Shown: piece after piece, positions 24,786 to 33,031 of the stretch | Layout of the letters: each line of letters opens with the position of its first letter | Position numbering within the stretch: position 1 is the stretch's first letter | NCBI GenBank assembly: GCA_905211485.1 | Contig: CAJMAW010000015.1 | Span: 1-33,257, forward strand | Source of the DNA: an uncultured Lentisphaeria bacterium | GTDB taxonomy: Bacteria; Verrucomicrobiota; Lentisphaeria; Victivallales; UBA1829 | Length of the DNA stretch: 33,257 nucleotides | Direction: 5' to 3' | Notes under the pieces: generated by a model | Told to the model about the DNA's origin: nothing | Seen by the model: the letters and a program-made list of their open reading frames with translations, nothing else | Database searches by the model: none | Translations under genes and position numbers: made by a program

Positions 24786-24947
24786 TCTCAATGAAACTTT
24801 CACATTCAAATCTTTCCCCGCAAACAGACAGTGATCCGCCCCCTTTCAAACACAAATCTTGCCGGAGGCATTTGAATTTTCTGCATTCCGACTGTACCTT
24901 TCCCGAATGAAAATGACACTGGAATAACGACCCGGAGGAACTCAGAG

Positions 24948-26192
24948 ATGAATCATCACCTCGCCGACAAGGAATACGTCCGCTGCTTCGACACTTACGC
25001 TCCTTCAGACATTTATTTCGGGGATGCCGCCCTGACACAGCTCGGCGAATACCTGATGCTGGAGGGCGTTTCCTTCGCCTTCCTTGCCATCGGAGGAAAA
25101 TCCGTGATCGCCAGCGGAGCCTATCAGAAGTTCATTGAAATGGCTCTCAGTTTCGATCTCGAAGTGCCCATTTTCAGGGATATTCCCGCCGAACCTGATG
25201 TGGAAACCGTCCGCGCCATCGTTGCGGAACTGGAAAAGAACAAGCCCGGAACGATGATCGCCATGGGCGGAGGAAGCGTCATGGACGCGGCAAAGGCGGC
25301 ATGGCTCTCCTGGCAGACAGGAAGGGACGTCACAGAACTTTTCGGAGCGGGAAAAGCTTCCGGAGCCTTCCCCGGGAAGGAGTTCAAACGCGTCGTCTGC
25401 ATCCCGACGACCGCGGGGACGGGTTCGGAAGTCACGCCTTATGCCAACATTGTCGACCGGGAAGCCGGAGTCAAGCGTCTGATCGCGGATGAGGCGCTGA
25501 CACCCCGTCTGGCCCTTGTTGATCCGGCCTTCACGCTTTCCATGCCGTCCAGACTCACCGCCGCCACCGCGTTCGACGCCATGGCTCATGCCATCGAGAG
25601 CCTTCTCAACACCAGAGTGAAAGAGGCGGATCCGGAGGCGGAATCCTGGGCTGTCGAAGCCGTCCGTCTGATTGTGAAGGCTCTGCCGGAGGTCCTTGAG
25701 AAACCGGACAGTCTCCTGGCAAGGGAGCGTCTCTCTGCCGCGGCGACGCTCGGGGGAATGTGCATCAGAACCCGGCCGACGGGATTGCCGCATCTGTGCA
25801 GCTTCTCTTTCTACGGGAAAGTCCCGCACGGATTCGCCGTCGCGGCGCTCCTGCCCTGTTTCTGGCGCTTCTATCTGAAAGAGGATGCCGTCAGAAAAGC
25901 CACGGCAAAGCTGATCGGGATCTTTCCCTCTCCGGACCCTCAGCAGCAGCCGGAAGATGTGATCGCGGCATACGAATCGTTTTTCCGGACCTTCTCCGGG
26001 ATCAGGTCCCTCCGGGATCTGGAGGGATTCGATGCGGACATGATTGCGAAAATTGCTGCCGCGGCAAAGGAAAACCCCGTCAAACTGGAAACGGCTCCGC
26101 GTCCGGTCGCGCCCGCGCAGGCTCCGGAAATCCTGACAAAACTGCTTTCGGATGCGCTGCGGAGGGATTCCCTTCCTCCCCGCCGCGAATGA
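24948..26192 (+). CDS. iron-containing (group III) alcohol dehydrogenase family protein
   Basis: Group III dehydrogenases oxidise alcohols or reduce aldehydes with NAD(P) and usually Fe2+. The 414-residue protein has the N-terminal Rossmann-type domain with MIAMGGGSVMDAAKAAWL (nucleotide binding, GGGSxxD) and CIPTTAGTGSEVTPYA. Metal ligands appear as FDAMAHAIES (Asp210, His214), GLPH (His282) and VPHG (His294). Normally the last two His are 14 residues apart with an extra conserved His four after the first; here the gap is 12 and that position is Phe, so this is a divergent branch. It has an extended Pro/Ala C-terminal tail. The ribosome site CGGAGG fixes the start. The gene precedes glycerate kinase by 265 bases, which has its own promoter, so a shared pathway is uncertain. 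Confidence 0.92.
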   Translation: MNHHLADKEYVRCFDTYAPSDIYFGDAALTQLGEYLMLEGVSFAFLAIGGKSVIASGAYQKFIEMALSFDLEVPIFRDIPAEPDVETVRAIVAELEKNKPGTMIAMGGGSVMDAAKAAWLSWQTGRDVTELFGAGKASGAFPGKEFKRVVCIPTTAGTGSEVTPYANIVDREAGVKRLIADEALTPRLALVDPAFTLSMPSRLTAATAFDAMAHAIESLLNTRVKEADPEAESWAVEAVRLIVKALPEVLEKPDSLLARERLSAAATLGGMCIRTRPTGLPHLCSFSFYGKVPHGFAVAALLPCFWRFYLKEDAVRKATAKLIGIFPSPDPQQQPEDVIAAYESFFRTFSGIRSLRDLEGFDADMIAKIAAAAKENPVKLETAPRPVAPAQAPEILTKLLSDALRRDSLPPRRE

Positions 26193-26423
26193 ACCGCTGC
26201 GGAGCAGCCGACTCCGGACCGACTCGTCTTCCGGGAAAATCCAGACGTCACGGCCTTCATGCGGCGCTACGAAGAAGGGAAATTCCCATCTCGTGCGGGG
26301 AAACAGGAGAGAAAAATCAGTTCAGCGGAATGAACTCTGCAAGAAACGCAGGAGCAGTCAGGAAGAGAAGCGGCCGTACCGTATGGGAACGATGTTATGG
26401 AAGTTATTATATGGAGAGTATAG

Positions 26424-26430
26424 TATAAAT
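26424..26430 (+). promoter_or_regulatory. candidate -10 region of the glycerate kinase-gmk-coaC operon
   Basis: TATAAAT (26424-26430) lies in an A/T-rich island (26395-26430) about 30 bases before the glycerate kinase start. Upstream TTATGG (26395-26400) is a weak -35, and an overlapping TATAGT begins at 26419. The surrounding sequence is GC-rich, so the island stands out. AAAGGAGGAG follows as ribosome site. Confidence 0.45.
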
Positions 26431-26457
26431 AGAGGATGGAGAAAGGAGGAGCAATCC

Positions 26458-27594
26458 ATGAAAATCGTTCTGGCGCCGGATAAATTCAAGGGCTGTCTTT
26501 CCAGTCCGAAAGTCTCTTCGATCATGAAGCAGGCGTTTCAGGATGTGCTCCCCGATGCGGAAATCGTTTCCGTGCCCCTGGCCGACGGCGGGGAAGGAAC
26601 GGTGGACGCCATCGTCTCAGCGCTGGGCGGAGAAAAGCTGAAGGTCCGTGTGACAGGGCCTCTGGGAAAATACGTGGAAGCGGAATTCGGGCTCTGCAAT
26701 TCCGGGAAGTCGGCGGTGATGGAAATGGCGTCCGCCAGCGGGATGGCGCTGCTGGCAAAGGAGGAACTCAATCCGCTTCTGGCATCGAGTTACGGGACGG
26801 GAGAACTGATCCGGGCCGCGATTCATGTGGGAGTGGAGGAAATCACTCTCGGGATCGGGGGAAGCGCCACAGTCGACGGCGGCGCGGGCATGGCGCAGGC
26901 TCTCGGATACCGTCTGCTCGATGAGAACGGGCACGATCTTCCGCCGGGGGCGGGAGCGCTGGACAAGCTCGCAAGCATCGACGCTTCCGGAGTCGACAGG
27001 CGTCTTTTCCAGATCAGAATCAATGCGGCGTGCGACGTAACCAATCCTCTCATCGGCCCGAACGGTGCCGCGGCGGTCTACGCGCCCCAGAAAGGCGCAA
27101 CTCCGGAAATGGTCGGCAGACTCGAAGCGAATCTGAAGAAACTTTCGGATCTCTGGATCCGGAACCGGATGCTGGACACGGTCACCCGTCCCGGCGACGG
27201 TGCGGCGGGGGGACTCGGCTGCGGGCTCCGCGCCTTCTGCAGGGCCGGACTCTCCCCGGGAGCCGCCCTGGTGATGAAAGCCGTCCGCTTCCGGGAGAAA
27301 CTCTTCGACGCAGATCTGGTCGTGACGGGGGAAGGCCGCACGGATGCGCAGACCGAATCCGGGAAACTCTGTTCCGAAGTCGCACGCGTGGCGCACGAAG
27401 AAGGTGTTCCGGTGCTCCTGCTCTCCGGAGCTCTCAGTGGCGAACTCGAACGCTTCAACGGGATCTTCGACTTCGCATTCAGCATCGCCAGCGGACGGCC
27501 TTCCCTGGAAGAGGCCATCGCCTCCGCCCCGGAGGACATCCGTTTTACCGTTTTGAATGTGGCAAGACTTATGAAAAAAGGATTCCATCCATGA
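26458..27594 (+). CDS. glxK: glycerate kinase (GlxK/GarK type)
   Basis: Phosphorylates D-glycerate with ATP, to 2-phosphoglycerate in the best-studied members, feeding lower glycolysis. The 378-residue length is usual. Landmarks in order are MKIVLAPDKFKGCLSSPKV, LADGGEGTVDAI, SASGMALL, YGTGELIRAAI, GIGGSATVDGGAGMAQALG, ACDVTNPLIGPNGAAAVYAPQ, GDGAAGGLG and VVTGEGRTDAQT, all typical of this family. The ATG follows AAAGGAGGAG at a good distance; the frame is open further upstream but without support. Its stop overlaps the gmk start (ATGA), so it leads an operon with two nucleotide and coenzyme A genes. Confidence 0.95.
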   Translation: MKIVLAPDKFKGCLSSPKVSSIMKQAFQDVLPDAEIVSVPLADGGEGTVDAIVSALGGEKLKVRVTGPLGKYVEAEFGLCNSGKSAVMEMASASGMALLAKEELNPLLASSYGTGELIRAAIHVGVEEITLGIGGSATVDGGAGMAQALGYRLLDENGHDLPPGAGALDKLASIDASGVDRRLFQIRINAACDVTNPLIGPNGAAAVYAPQKGATPEMVGRLEANLKKLSDLWIRNRMLDTVTRPGDGAAGGLGCGLRAFCRAGLSPGAALVMKAVRFREKLFDADLVVTGEGRTDAQTESGKLCSEVARVAHEEGVPVLLLSGALSGELERFNGIFDFAFSIASGRPSLEEAIASAPEDIRFTVLNVARLMKKGFHP

Positions 27595-28250
27595 TGATGA
27601 CCAAGACCACCCGGGAACCGCCCGCAGCCGCTCCCCGCAGGGGCATGACGCTAGTGCTTTCGGGGCCGAGCGGCTCCGGGAAATCCAGTCTTTACCATGC
27701 GGCGCTGCCGAAGCTCGGCGGCTTTGAATTCTCCGTTTCCTGCACCACGCGGGAACCGCGGGAGGGGGAAGTGCACGGGAAAGACTATTTTTTCCTTTCC
27801 CGGGAAGAATTCCGGAGCAGAATCGCCGGAAACGCCTTCGCGGAATATGCCGAAGTGCACGGAAACTTCTACGGGACGCTCAAATCCGAGCTGGATTCCA
27901 GAATGAAACGGGGAATGGACGTGCTGCTGGACATCGACGTCCAGGGGGCAAGGCAGATCCGGGAACTCTGTGCGGGAGATCCGCTTTTTGCGGATTCCTG
28001 CGAATTTCTTTTCATCGCGCCGCCGTCTTTTGCGGAGCTGGAAAGGCGTCTGCGCGGACGGGGGACGGAAACGGAGGAAAGCCTGGCGCGCCGTCTCGCC
28101 AACGCCCACGGGGAACTCGCCAAATGGCGGGAATATGACTATGTGATTGTCAACAGAGAACTTGAAAAGGCTGTTTCGGACTTCATCGCGCTGGTGACGG
28201 CGCTGAGAATGTCCACGGCACGCATGGGAAAGGAGCCGTTCGATGCATGA
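27591..28250 (+). CDS. gmk: guanylate kinase
   Basis: Converts GMP and ATP to GDP and ADP, an essential nucleotide step. The 219-residue protein has the P-loop SGPSGSGKSSL, then FSVSCTTREPREGEVHGKDY with the GMP-binding Tyr/Ser region, EYAEVHGNFYGTLKSEL, VLLDIDVQGARQIRE, IAPPSFAELERRLRGRGTE and YDYVIVN. The start is one of three consecutive ATG codons (27591, 27594, 27597); the first overlaps the glycerate kinase stop. The N-terminal ~20 residues before the P-loop are a basic, Pro-rich extension. The 3' end overlaps coaC by eight bases. A gmk next to a CoaBC-type gene is a common arrangement, usually with rpoZ, which is absent here. Confidence 0.97.
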   Translation: MMMTKTTREPPAAAPRRGMTLVLSGPSGSGKSSLYHAALPKLGGFEFSVSCTTREPREGEVHGKDYFFLSREEFRSRIAGNAFAEYAEVHGNFYGTLKSELDSRMKRGMDVLLDIDVQGARQIRELCAGDPLFADSCEFLFIAPPSFAELERRLRGRGTETEESLARRLANAHGELAKWREYDYVIVNRELEKAVSDFIALVTALRMSTARMGKEPFDA

Positions 28251-28803
28251 AGGGAAAAAATCAGTGGTGCTCGGGGTGACCGGGGGCATCGCAGTGTACA
28301 AGAGCGCGGATCTCTGCAGCAAACTGACGGGACGAGGGTATGATGTCTGTGTCGTCATGACCCGGAATGCGGAAAAGCTGATTTCACCGCGGATTTTCCT
28401 GACCCTTTCCCGGAATCCGGTCCTCTGCGATCTCTTTGACGAGCCAGAATGGAAGCCGCACCATGTGGAACTGGCCGAACGCGCCGATCTTCTGCTGGTG
28501 GCTCCGGCTACGGCGAATTTTCTCGGGAAATATGCAAACGGAATCGCGGATGACGCGCTCAGCACCCTTGCCGTCGCCTACCGGGGCAAAACGCTTCTCG
28601 CCCCCGCCATGAACAGCGGGATGTGGCGGAGTCCCGCTGTACAGGGCAATTGTGAAAAACTGCGTTCCTGGGGAGTGCGTTTCGCAGGGCCTGCGGCAGG
28701 AAAACTTGCCTGCGGAACGGATGGGGAAGGCCGGATGTCCGAACCCGCGGAGATTTTGGAGGCCGTGGAAAAAATTCTCGGAGAACCTGCAGGGGCGCTT
28801 TGA
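28243..28803 (+). CDS. coaC: phosphopantothenoylcysteine decarboxylase (stand-alone CoaC-type flavoprotein)
   Basis: This FMN enzyme decarboxylates 4'-phosphopantothenoylcysteine in coenzyme A synthesis. The 186-residue protein has the flavoprotein signature SVVLGVTGGIAVYKSADL, LLVAPATANFLGKYANGIAD, LLAPAMNSGMW (the PAMN substrate motif) and GKLACGTDGEGRM, the CoaC substrate-clamp region with its active-site cysteine. The CoaB synthetase domain usually fused behind it is absent: the frame ends after EILEAVEKILG. CoaB must then be encoded elsewhere. The start overlaps gmk by eight bases with AAAGGAG upstream. UbiX/Dfp-type relatives are possible, but the ACG...GRM motif favours CoaC. Confidence 0.9.
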   Translation: MHEGKKSVVLGVTGGIAVYKSADLCSKLTGRGYDVCVVMTRNAEKLISPRIFLTLSRNPVLCDLFDEPEWKPHHVELAERADLLLVAPATANFLGKYANGIADDALSTLAVAYRGKTLLAPAMNSGMWRSPAVQGNCEKLRSWGVRFAGPAAGKLACGTDGEGRMSEPAEILEAVEKILGEPAGAL

Positions 28804-28887
28804 TTTTCCCGCGCGGACCTTTTCTCCCCTGCGGGAGGAAGTCCGCCCGTTCACAGGACAGAAAAAAATAGGAGATTGACTTTCATC

Positions 28888-29875
28888 ATGTCTATGAAAA
28901 GAAAAGTGGCAGTTCTGTTGCCGCTCTTGATCCTGCCGTTCTTTTTCCAGGGATGCATCACAAGCAACATCAAACTGTTCACGGACGGAACGGATCCGCT
29001 GAAGGAATTTGTGCTTCGCGGAACGGGATCGAAAAAAGTGCTGCTGGTCCCGGTGAACGGGACCATTTCCCTGGAAGCGGGAGGAAATGTTCTGCGTTCG
29101 CGCCCGGGAATGGTGCAGGAAACGGTTTCGCAGCTCTCACTTGCGGAACAGGATGACAATGTGAAGGCAATCGTGCTGATGGTGAACTCGCCCGGAGGAA
29201 CGGTGACCGCGTCCGACATGCTGTATGAGGAAATCCGCCGTTTCAAGGAACGTTCCGGCATCAAAGTGGTCGTGTGCATGCTGGATGTGGCGGCATCGGG
29301 GGGGATACTATATTTCCCTGCCCGCGGACCTGATCTGCGCGCATCCGACAACGCTGACGGGCTCTGTCGGAGTCATTTTCCTCCGTCCGGAAATCGACGG
29401 GCTCATGAAAATGATCGGCGTGGGCGTCAATACAGGCAAGTCCGGAAAATACAAGGACATGGGCTCCCCCTTCCGCGGCGCAACGGAAGAGGAGAACAGA
29501 CTTTTCCAGGACATCGTCAGCAGCATGGCTTCCCAATTCACGGAAAAAGTCCGTCTCCACCGCAAACTCACCCCCGCACAGATGGAGGATGCCGCCAGCG
29601 CCAGAATCTTCACCGCGGACGATGCATTGAAAACGGGATTGATCGACCGTATCTGCTATGTCGACGACGCCATTGAAGAAGCGATGAAACTTGCCGGAAT
29701 CCCCTCCTCCTCGCGCGTCATCGTCTATCGGCGCGACCGCTTCCACAACGACAACCGATACATCATGGATATCACCGCCTCCTCCGGAAAGCCCCTTGTC
29801 GATACCGGCATCCTCGGTCAAGCCGCCTCCCTTTCCGCAGGATTCTATTTTCTCTGGCCCGCAGCCATTCCGTGA
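28888..29875 (+). CDS. sppA: SppA-like signal peptide peptidase lipoprotein, frameshifted by one G
   Basis: SppA enzymes cut leftover signal peptides in the membrane with a Ser-Lys dyad. Reading the two frames together gives about 328 residues. The start (MSMKRKVAVLLPLLILPFFF, then QGC) is a lipoprotein signal with a Cys at residue ~24. VNSPGGTVTASDMLYEEI and DVAASGG follow; Ser137 of AASGG is the expected nucleophile. In the second frame YYISLPADLICAHPTTLTGS continues exactly where family members do, and Lys189 of GKYKDMGSP lies 52 residues after the Ser, as expected for the dyad. A run of seven G at 29298-29304 shifts the frame; six would restore it. Sequencing error, slipped-strand variation or a genuine pseudogene are all possible. 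It is not clear which partner genes it serves. Confidence 0.85.
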
Positions 29876-30056
29876 TCCTCTTTTTCAGAAGGAGAAATTG
29901 TTTCCCGTTTCTTGCAATCCGCCTTTTCTGTACTCATGTTCTGTTGTCTGCCTGTTTCTTTTTCCTGTCCCCTTGTTACTCGGAATCACTCTGAATCACT
30001 CAGGCTTTCCAGAAAACCGTTTTTAACAAAACACTCCTAGCGGGGAGGCGTTCCCA
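29876..30056. other. spacer before rsmE with a 10-base-period duplication
   Basis: GAATCACTC occurs twice at 29983-29991 and 29993-30001, ten bases apart. GGGGAGG (about 30040) is the ribosome site of rsmE. No hairpin terminator for the peptidase gene was found. Confidence 0.5.
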
Positions 30057-30776
30057 TTGAATCTGCTGCTCCTGACTGAAAAAGACATCCGGAAAGACGG
30101 ACTCATCCAAATTGAAGGACGCCGTGCCGAACACATTCACTGTGTCCTCCGCGCGGCCGAAGGCGATTCCATCCGCTGCGGCATGCTCAACGGCCGGACC
30201 GGCAGCGCAAAACTGCTGAAAACGGAACGCAGAGAGGCGCTTCTGGAATTTTCAGCTCCGCTTGCAACACCTTCTCCGGAACCGCTCAAGCTCCGTTTCA
30301 TCATTGCGCTCCCGCGGCCCCAGAGTTTCAAGAAGACGCTGCATTTTCTGGCATCCTCCGGCATTCCGGAAGCCTGGTTCATCGCCACGGAACGCGTGGA
30401 GAAAAGCTACTGGAAAAGTTCAGCCATGAATCCGGAAAACATTCAGCATGAGATTCAGCTCGGCCTGGAACAGGGGGGAGGAACCATCCCGCCACGACTG
30501 GAGTTCAGAAGCTCTTTCCGGAGTTTTGCAGAAAAGGAACTGCCTCTTTTTCAGAAGGATTCGCGTGCGCTGATCGCCCACCCCGGGGAAAAGGCCGGAA
30601 TCTGCCCTCACGGGATGAAAGAAAAGGCCACAGTCGCCGTCGGACCGGAGGGGGGATTCCTCCCGGAGGAGGTGAAGGCTTTCACTGACGCGGGTTTTGA
30701 ACAGGTGTCTTTCGGGCCGCACATTCTCCGGGTGGAGTTCGCAGTCGCCTTCCTTGCCGGACGGATCTCCGAATGA
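30057..30776 (+). CDS. rsmE: 16S rRNA (uracil-1498-N3)-methyltransferase
   Basis: RsmE methylates U1498 of 16S rRNA in the mature 30S subunit with SAM. The 239-residue length is usual. An N-terminal PUA-like domain (EHIHCVLRAAEGDSIRCGML) is followed by the SPOUT knot: LRFIIALPRPQSFKKTLHFL, EAWFIATERVEKSYWKS, then HEIQLGLEQGGGTIPPRL and VAVGPEGGFLPEEVKAF, the SAM-binding GPEGG signature. The last motif reads FGPHILRVEFAVAFLAG, where most members have LRTETA, a mild divergence. The start is TTG at 30057, supported by GGGAGG upstream and by alignment to the family N-terminus; no ATG fits. It is probably a separate transcription unit. Confidence 0.93.
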   Translation: MNLLLLTEKDIRKDGLIQIEGRRAEHIHCVLRAAEGDSIRCGMLNGRTGSAKLLKTERREALLEFSAPLATPSPEPLKLRFIIALPRPQSFKKTLHFLASSGIPEAWFIATERVEKSYWKSSAMNPENIQHEIQLGLEQGGGTIPPRLEFRSSFRSFAEKELPLFQKDSRALIAHPGEKAGICPHGMKEKATVAVGPEGGFLPEEVKAFTDAGFEQVSFGPHILRVEFAVAFLAGRISE

Positions 30777-31221
30777 CAGACGGCAAAGAAAAAAATCACG
30801 TCCCCCCTTTCCTCTTCCTTTCCTCTTCCTACTCCATCTTCTTCTTCCCGGACCCGGATTTCCCTGCCTTTGTCTTCTCTGCCGCCGTATGATTTCCCGG
30901 ATCCGCCGCCAGTTTGCAGCGCCTCTTCTGCCGCACCGTCTCTTTCAGAGCGTGCCGCTGCTGCTTCCTGCGCGGTCTTCCCTGTTTTTGCAAAAGACCG
31001 TGACGAGCCTGAACGAGTTCTCTTCTTATTTTTCTTTTTTCATTTTTTCACGCCTCTTCACTGAGCACCCCCCCAGCCGAACGTCCACACCCCGGCCGGA
31101 GAACTTGAAACGGAAGCGAAACGGGGATATTGTATTGTTTCGTCTCTGAAACAGGAGAAACATTCCCCCTCTCCTTCTTCCCTCCCGGGAAGAGGGGAAA
31201 AGGAAAAACAGAAACGGGGAG
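30777..31221. other. intergenic region, 445 bases, before hydE
   Basis: No gene is supported. Its first part is C/T-rich with a perfect tandem 11-mer TTTCCTCTTCC at 30808-30829. Its end holds the candidate hydE promoter and two copies of GAAACGGGGA (31118-31127 and 31211-31220). No terminator after rsmE was recognised. Confidence 0.5.
31105..31133 (+). promoter_or_regulatory. candidate promoter of hydE-TSCPD
   Basis: TTGAAA (31105-31110, five of six consensus bases) and TATTGT (31128-31133, four of six) are spaced by exactly 17 bases. The spacer itself contains a GAAACGGGGA copy. The hydE start would lie about 85 bases downstream. Confidence 0.5.
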
Positions 31222-32397
31222 ATGAAGACCGGGACAGGAAAAAACGGGGAAAGGTTCTTTGCCGTGTCTGACAAATCCGGACTTTTTGAAAAGATAGAAA
31301 GTTGCGCCGCACTCGAACGCTCCGATCTGGAAAGCATTCTCCAGCTCTCGGAAGCGGAAGACCTGCAGCGCCTGTACCGCGCCGCCTACCGGGTAAAGGA
31401 GCGCTTCGCGGGGCGCAAAGTCTATTTCCGCGGCCTGATTGAAATCAGCAACATCTGCTCGAAGAACTGTTACTACTGCGGAATCCGGCGGGACAACAGA
31501 AAAGTGCAGCGTTACCGGATGACGGACGAGGAAATACTCCATGCAGCATGCTGGGCAGAGAGTCATGAATTCGGGTCGGTGGTTCTTCAGAGCGGAGAGC
31601 GTTCCGATCCGGCGTTCACGGACTGGATTGTTTCGCTTCTCCGGCGGATTCATGCCGCCACGGGAGGGGATGAAAACGGGAAAAGAGGCCGTCTCGGCGT
31701 GACTCTCGCACTGGGGGAACAGCCGGAGGAAACGTACAGGAAATGGTTTGAAGCCGGGGCACAGCGTTATCTGCTGCGCATTGAGGCCTCGGATCCGGAG
31801 CTGTATGCGAAACTGCATCCGGCGGATCATTCCTACGGGAAGCGCCTGGACTGTCTCCGGACCCTGCAGAAAATCGGGTATCAGACAGGGACCGGAGTCA
31901 TGATCGGACTGCCGCACCAGACCGTCCGCAACCTCGCGGACGACCTCCTCTTCTTCCGGGATAACGACATCGACATGATCGGCATGGGCCCCTACCTCAT
32001 TCACGAGGACACCCCCCTGGCCAGGGAATTCCCCGATTTCCAGTTCAAAAAAGCCCATCAGCTGGAAATGGGGCTGAAAATGATCGCCGCCGCCCGACTT
32101 CTCCTGAAGGACGTCAACATTGCCTCCACCACCGCGCTTCAGGCGCTCCGGCCGGACGGACGGGAACTGGGGCTCCTCGCCGGTGCCAATGTCATCATGC
32201 CCAACATCACGGATGCGCGCTACCGGGAATCCTACCGCCTCTACGAAGGAAAACCGGGAGTGCAGGACGGCCCGGAAGACAGTCTGGGGCCTCTGCGCGA
32301 AAGTGTGGAAAAACTCGGCGAAACCATCGCTTTCGGCGAACACGGAGATCCGGAACATTATTTCAAACGAACAGGAAACATCAGGAGCCACTTGTAA
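31222..32397 (+). CDS. hydE: [FeFe]-hydrogenase H-cluster maturase HydE (radical SAM)
   Basis: HydE acts with HydF and HydG to build the two-iron subcluster of [FeFe]-hydrogenase. The 391-residue protein carries the radical SAM cluster motif CSKNCYYC (Cys79, Cys83, Cys86) within FRGLIEISNIC, typical of HydE and BioB-like enzymes. RYRMTDEEILHAACWAESHE, VVLQSGERSDPAFTDWI, YLLRIEASDPELYAKLHP, GTGVMIGLPHQTVRNLADDL and IGMGPYLIHEDTPLA follow the HydE order. The ATG sits only two bases after GGGGAG, too close for a good ribosome site; a GTG at 31264 with AAAGG nine bases upstream would remove 14 residues and may be the true start. HydF, HydG and the hydrogenase are not in this window. Confidence 0.93.
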   Translation: MKTGTGKNGERFFAVSDKSGLFEKIESCAALERSDLESILQLSEAEDLQRLYRAAYRVKERFAGRKVYFRGLIEISNICSKNCYYCGIRRDNRKVQRYRMTDEEILHAACWAESHEFGSVVLQSGERSDPAFTDWIVSLLRRIHAATGGDENGKRGRLGVTLALGEQPEETYRKWFEAGAQRYLLRIEASDPELYAKLHPADHSYGKRLDCLRTLQKIGYQTGTGVMIGLPHQTVRNLADDLLFFRDNDIDMIGMGPYLIHEDTPLAREFPDFQFKKAHQLEMGLKMIAAARLLLKDVNIASTTALQALRPDGRELGLLAGANVIMPNITDARYRESYRLYEGKPGVQDGPEDSLGPLRESVEKLGETIAFGEHGDPEHYFKRTGNIRSHL

Positions 32398-32398
32398 A

Positions 32399-32716
32399 AT
32401 GCGCTTTCATTACCGTACCAGCCCCCTCGTGTGCAGCCGCGAAATCAGCATCGAAATCGAAGACGGAAAAATCAAAGAGGCCGTCTTCCGCGGCGGATGC
32501 CCCGGAAATCTGATTGCCGTAAACGCACTCGTGAAGGGACTCTCTCCCCAGGAGGCCATCAGCAAACTTTCCGGGATCCGCTGCGCGGACAAAAGCACCT
32601 CCTGCCCCGATCAGCTCGCCATCGCTCTGAAGCGTTTCCTGGAACTGCAGAGCCGTTCCGGACAAAATGAAAAGAAGCTGGAGAAGACCCCGAAGAAACA
32701 GGAAGAAAAAGCGTAA
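32399..32716 (+). CDS. TSCPD domain protein
   Basis: The 105-residue protein has an RFHYRTSPLVCSREISIEIE start, GGCPGNLIAVNALVKGLSPQEAI, and GIRCADKSTSCPDQLAIALK, whose SCPD matches the TSCPD domain found in a small family and at the C-terminus of some B12-dependent ribonucleotide reductases. The three conserved cysteine positions (VCSR, GGCPG, TSCPDQ) suggest metal or cluster binding; the role is unknown. A Lys/Glu-rich tail of about 25 residues is added. It starts one base after the hydE stop, so it is almost certainly co-transcribed, and could be an iron-sulfur helper. That link is inference. Confidence 0.88.
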   Translation: MRFHYRTSPLVCSREISIEIEDGKIKEAVFRGGCPGNLIAVNALVKGLSPQEAISKLSGIRCADKSTSCPDQLAIALKRFLELQSRSGQNEKKLEKTPKKQEEKA

Positions 32717-33031
32717 GTTTTTTCCTTCCAGCGGATTCTCAGGATTCCATCTTTTCTTACCCTTTTTCAGTTTCCCGTCTTTTCTTTGTCTTCAGGGCTC
32801 CCCTGCGTTTCATCATCATCTCCGCGCCTTCGCGGGGGGGAGTGGAGAAGGGGAAACGGAGAAGGGGAGGAAGGTGGAGAGAAGAAAGAAGATACACGAT
32901 CTGCCGCCTGTCATCATCATCATTATCATCACAGAACTTCTTTTTTTCCCCCTCTCTCTGAGCGGGAAGAAAGACGCCGCCCGGGGAAACGGCGGAAGAA
33001 GCAGGCCATTTCCTTTTCCGCCCCCCTCTCA
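32717..33031. other. convergent intergenic region, 315 bases
   Basis: The spacer lies between the hydE-TSCPD pair and an opposing AraC-type gene. It has a C/T-rich part, then an A/G-rich part (32830-32895), and a TCA triplet stretch at 32911-32929. No clear terminator or gene was seen. Confidence 0.5.

Larger units (their letters stand above)
24550..24947. other. divergent intergenic region, 398 bases
   Basis: The region separates yajC-secDF (leftward) from the alcohol dehydrogenase (rightward). It contains the candidate yajC promoter and phased repeats annotated separately. The dehydrogenase side has a ribosome site CGGAGGAA about ten bases before its ATG, but no clear promoter was identified. 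No RNA gene was recognised. Confidence 0.5.

Noticed and set aside
24582..24809. A 75-codon minus-strand frame upstream of yajC
   Set aside because: It covers the likely promoter and phased repeats and has no recognisable domain.
32911..32929. TCA triplet repeat as a possible repeat element
   Set aside because: Too short to be more than chance in a low-complexity spacer.
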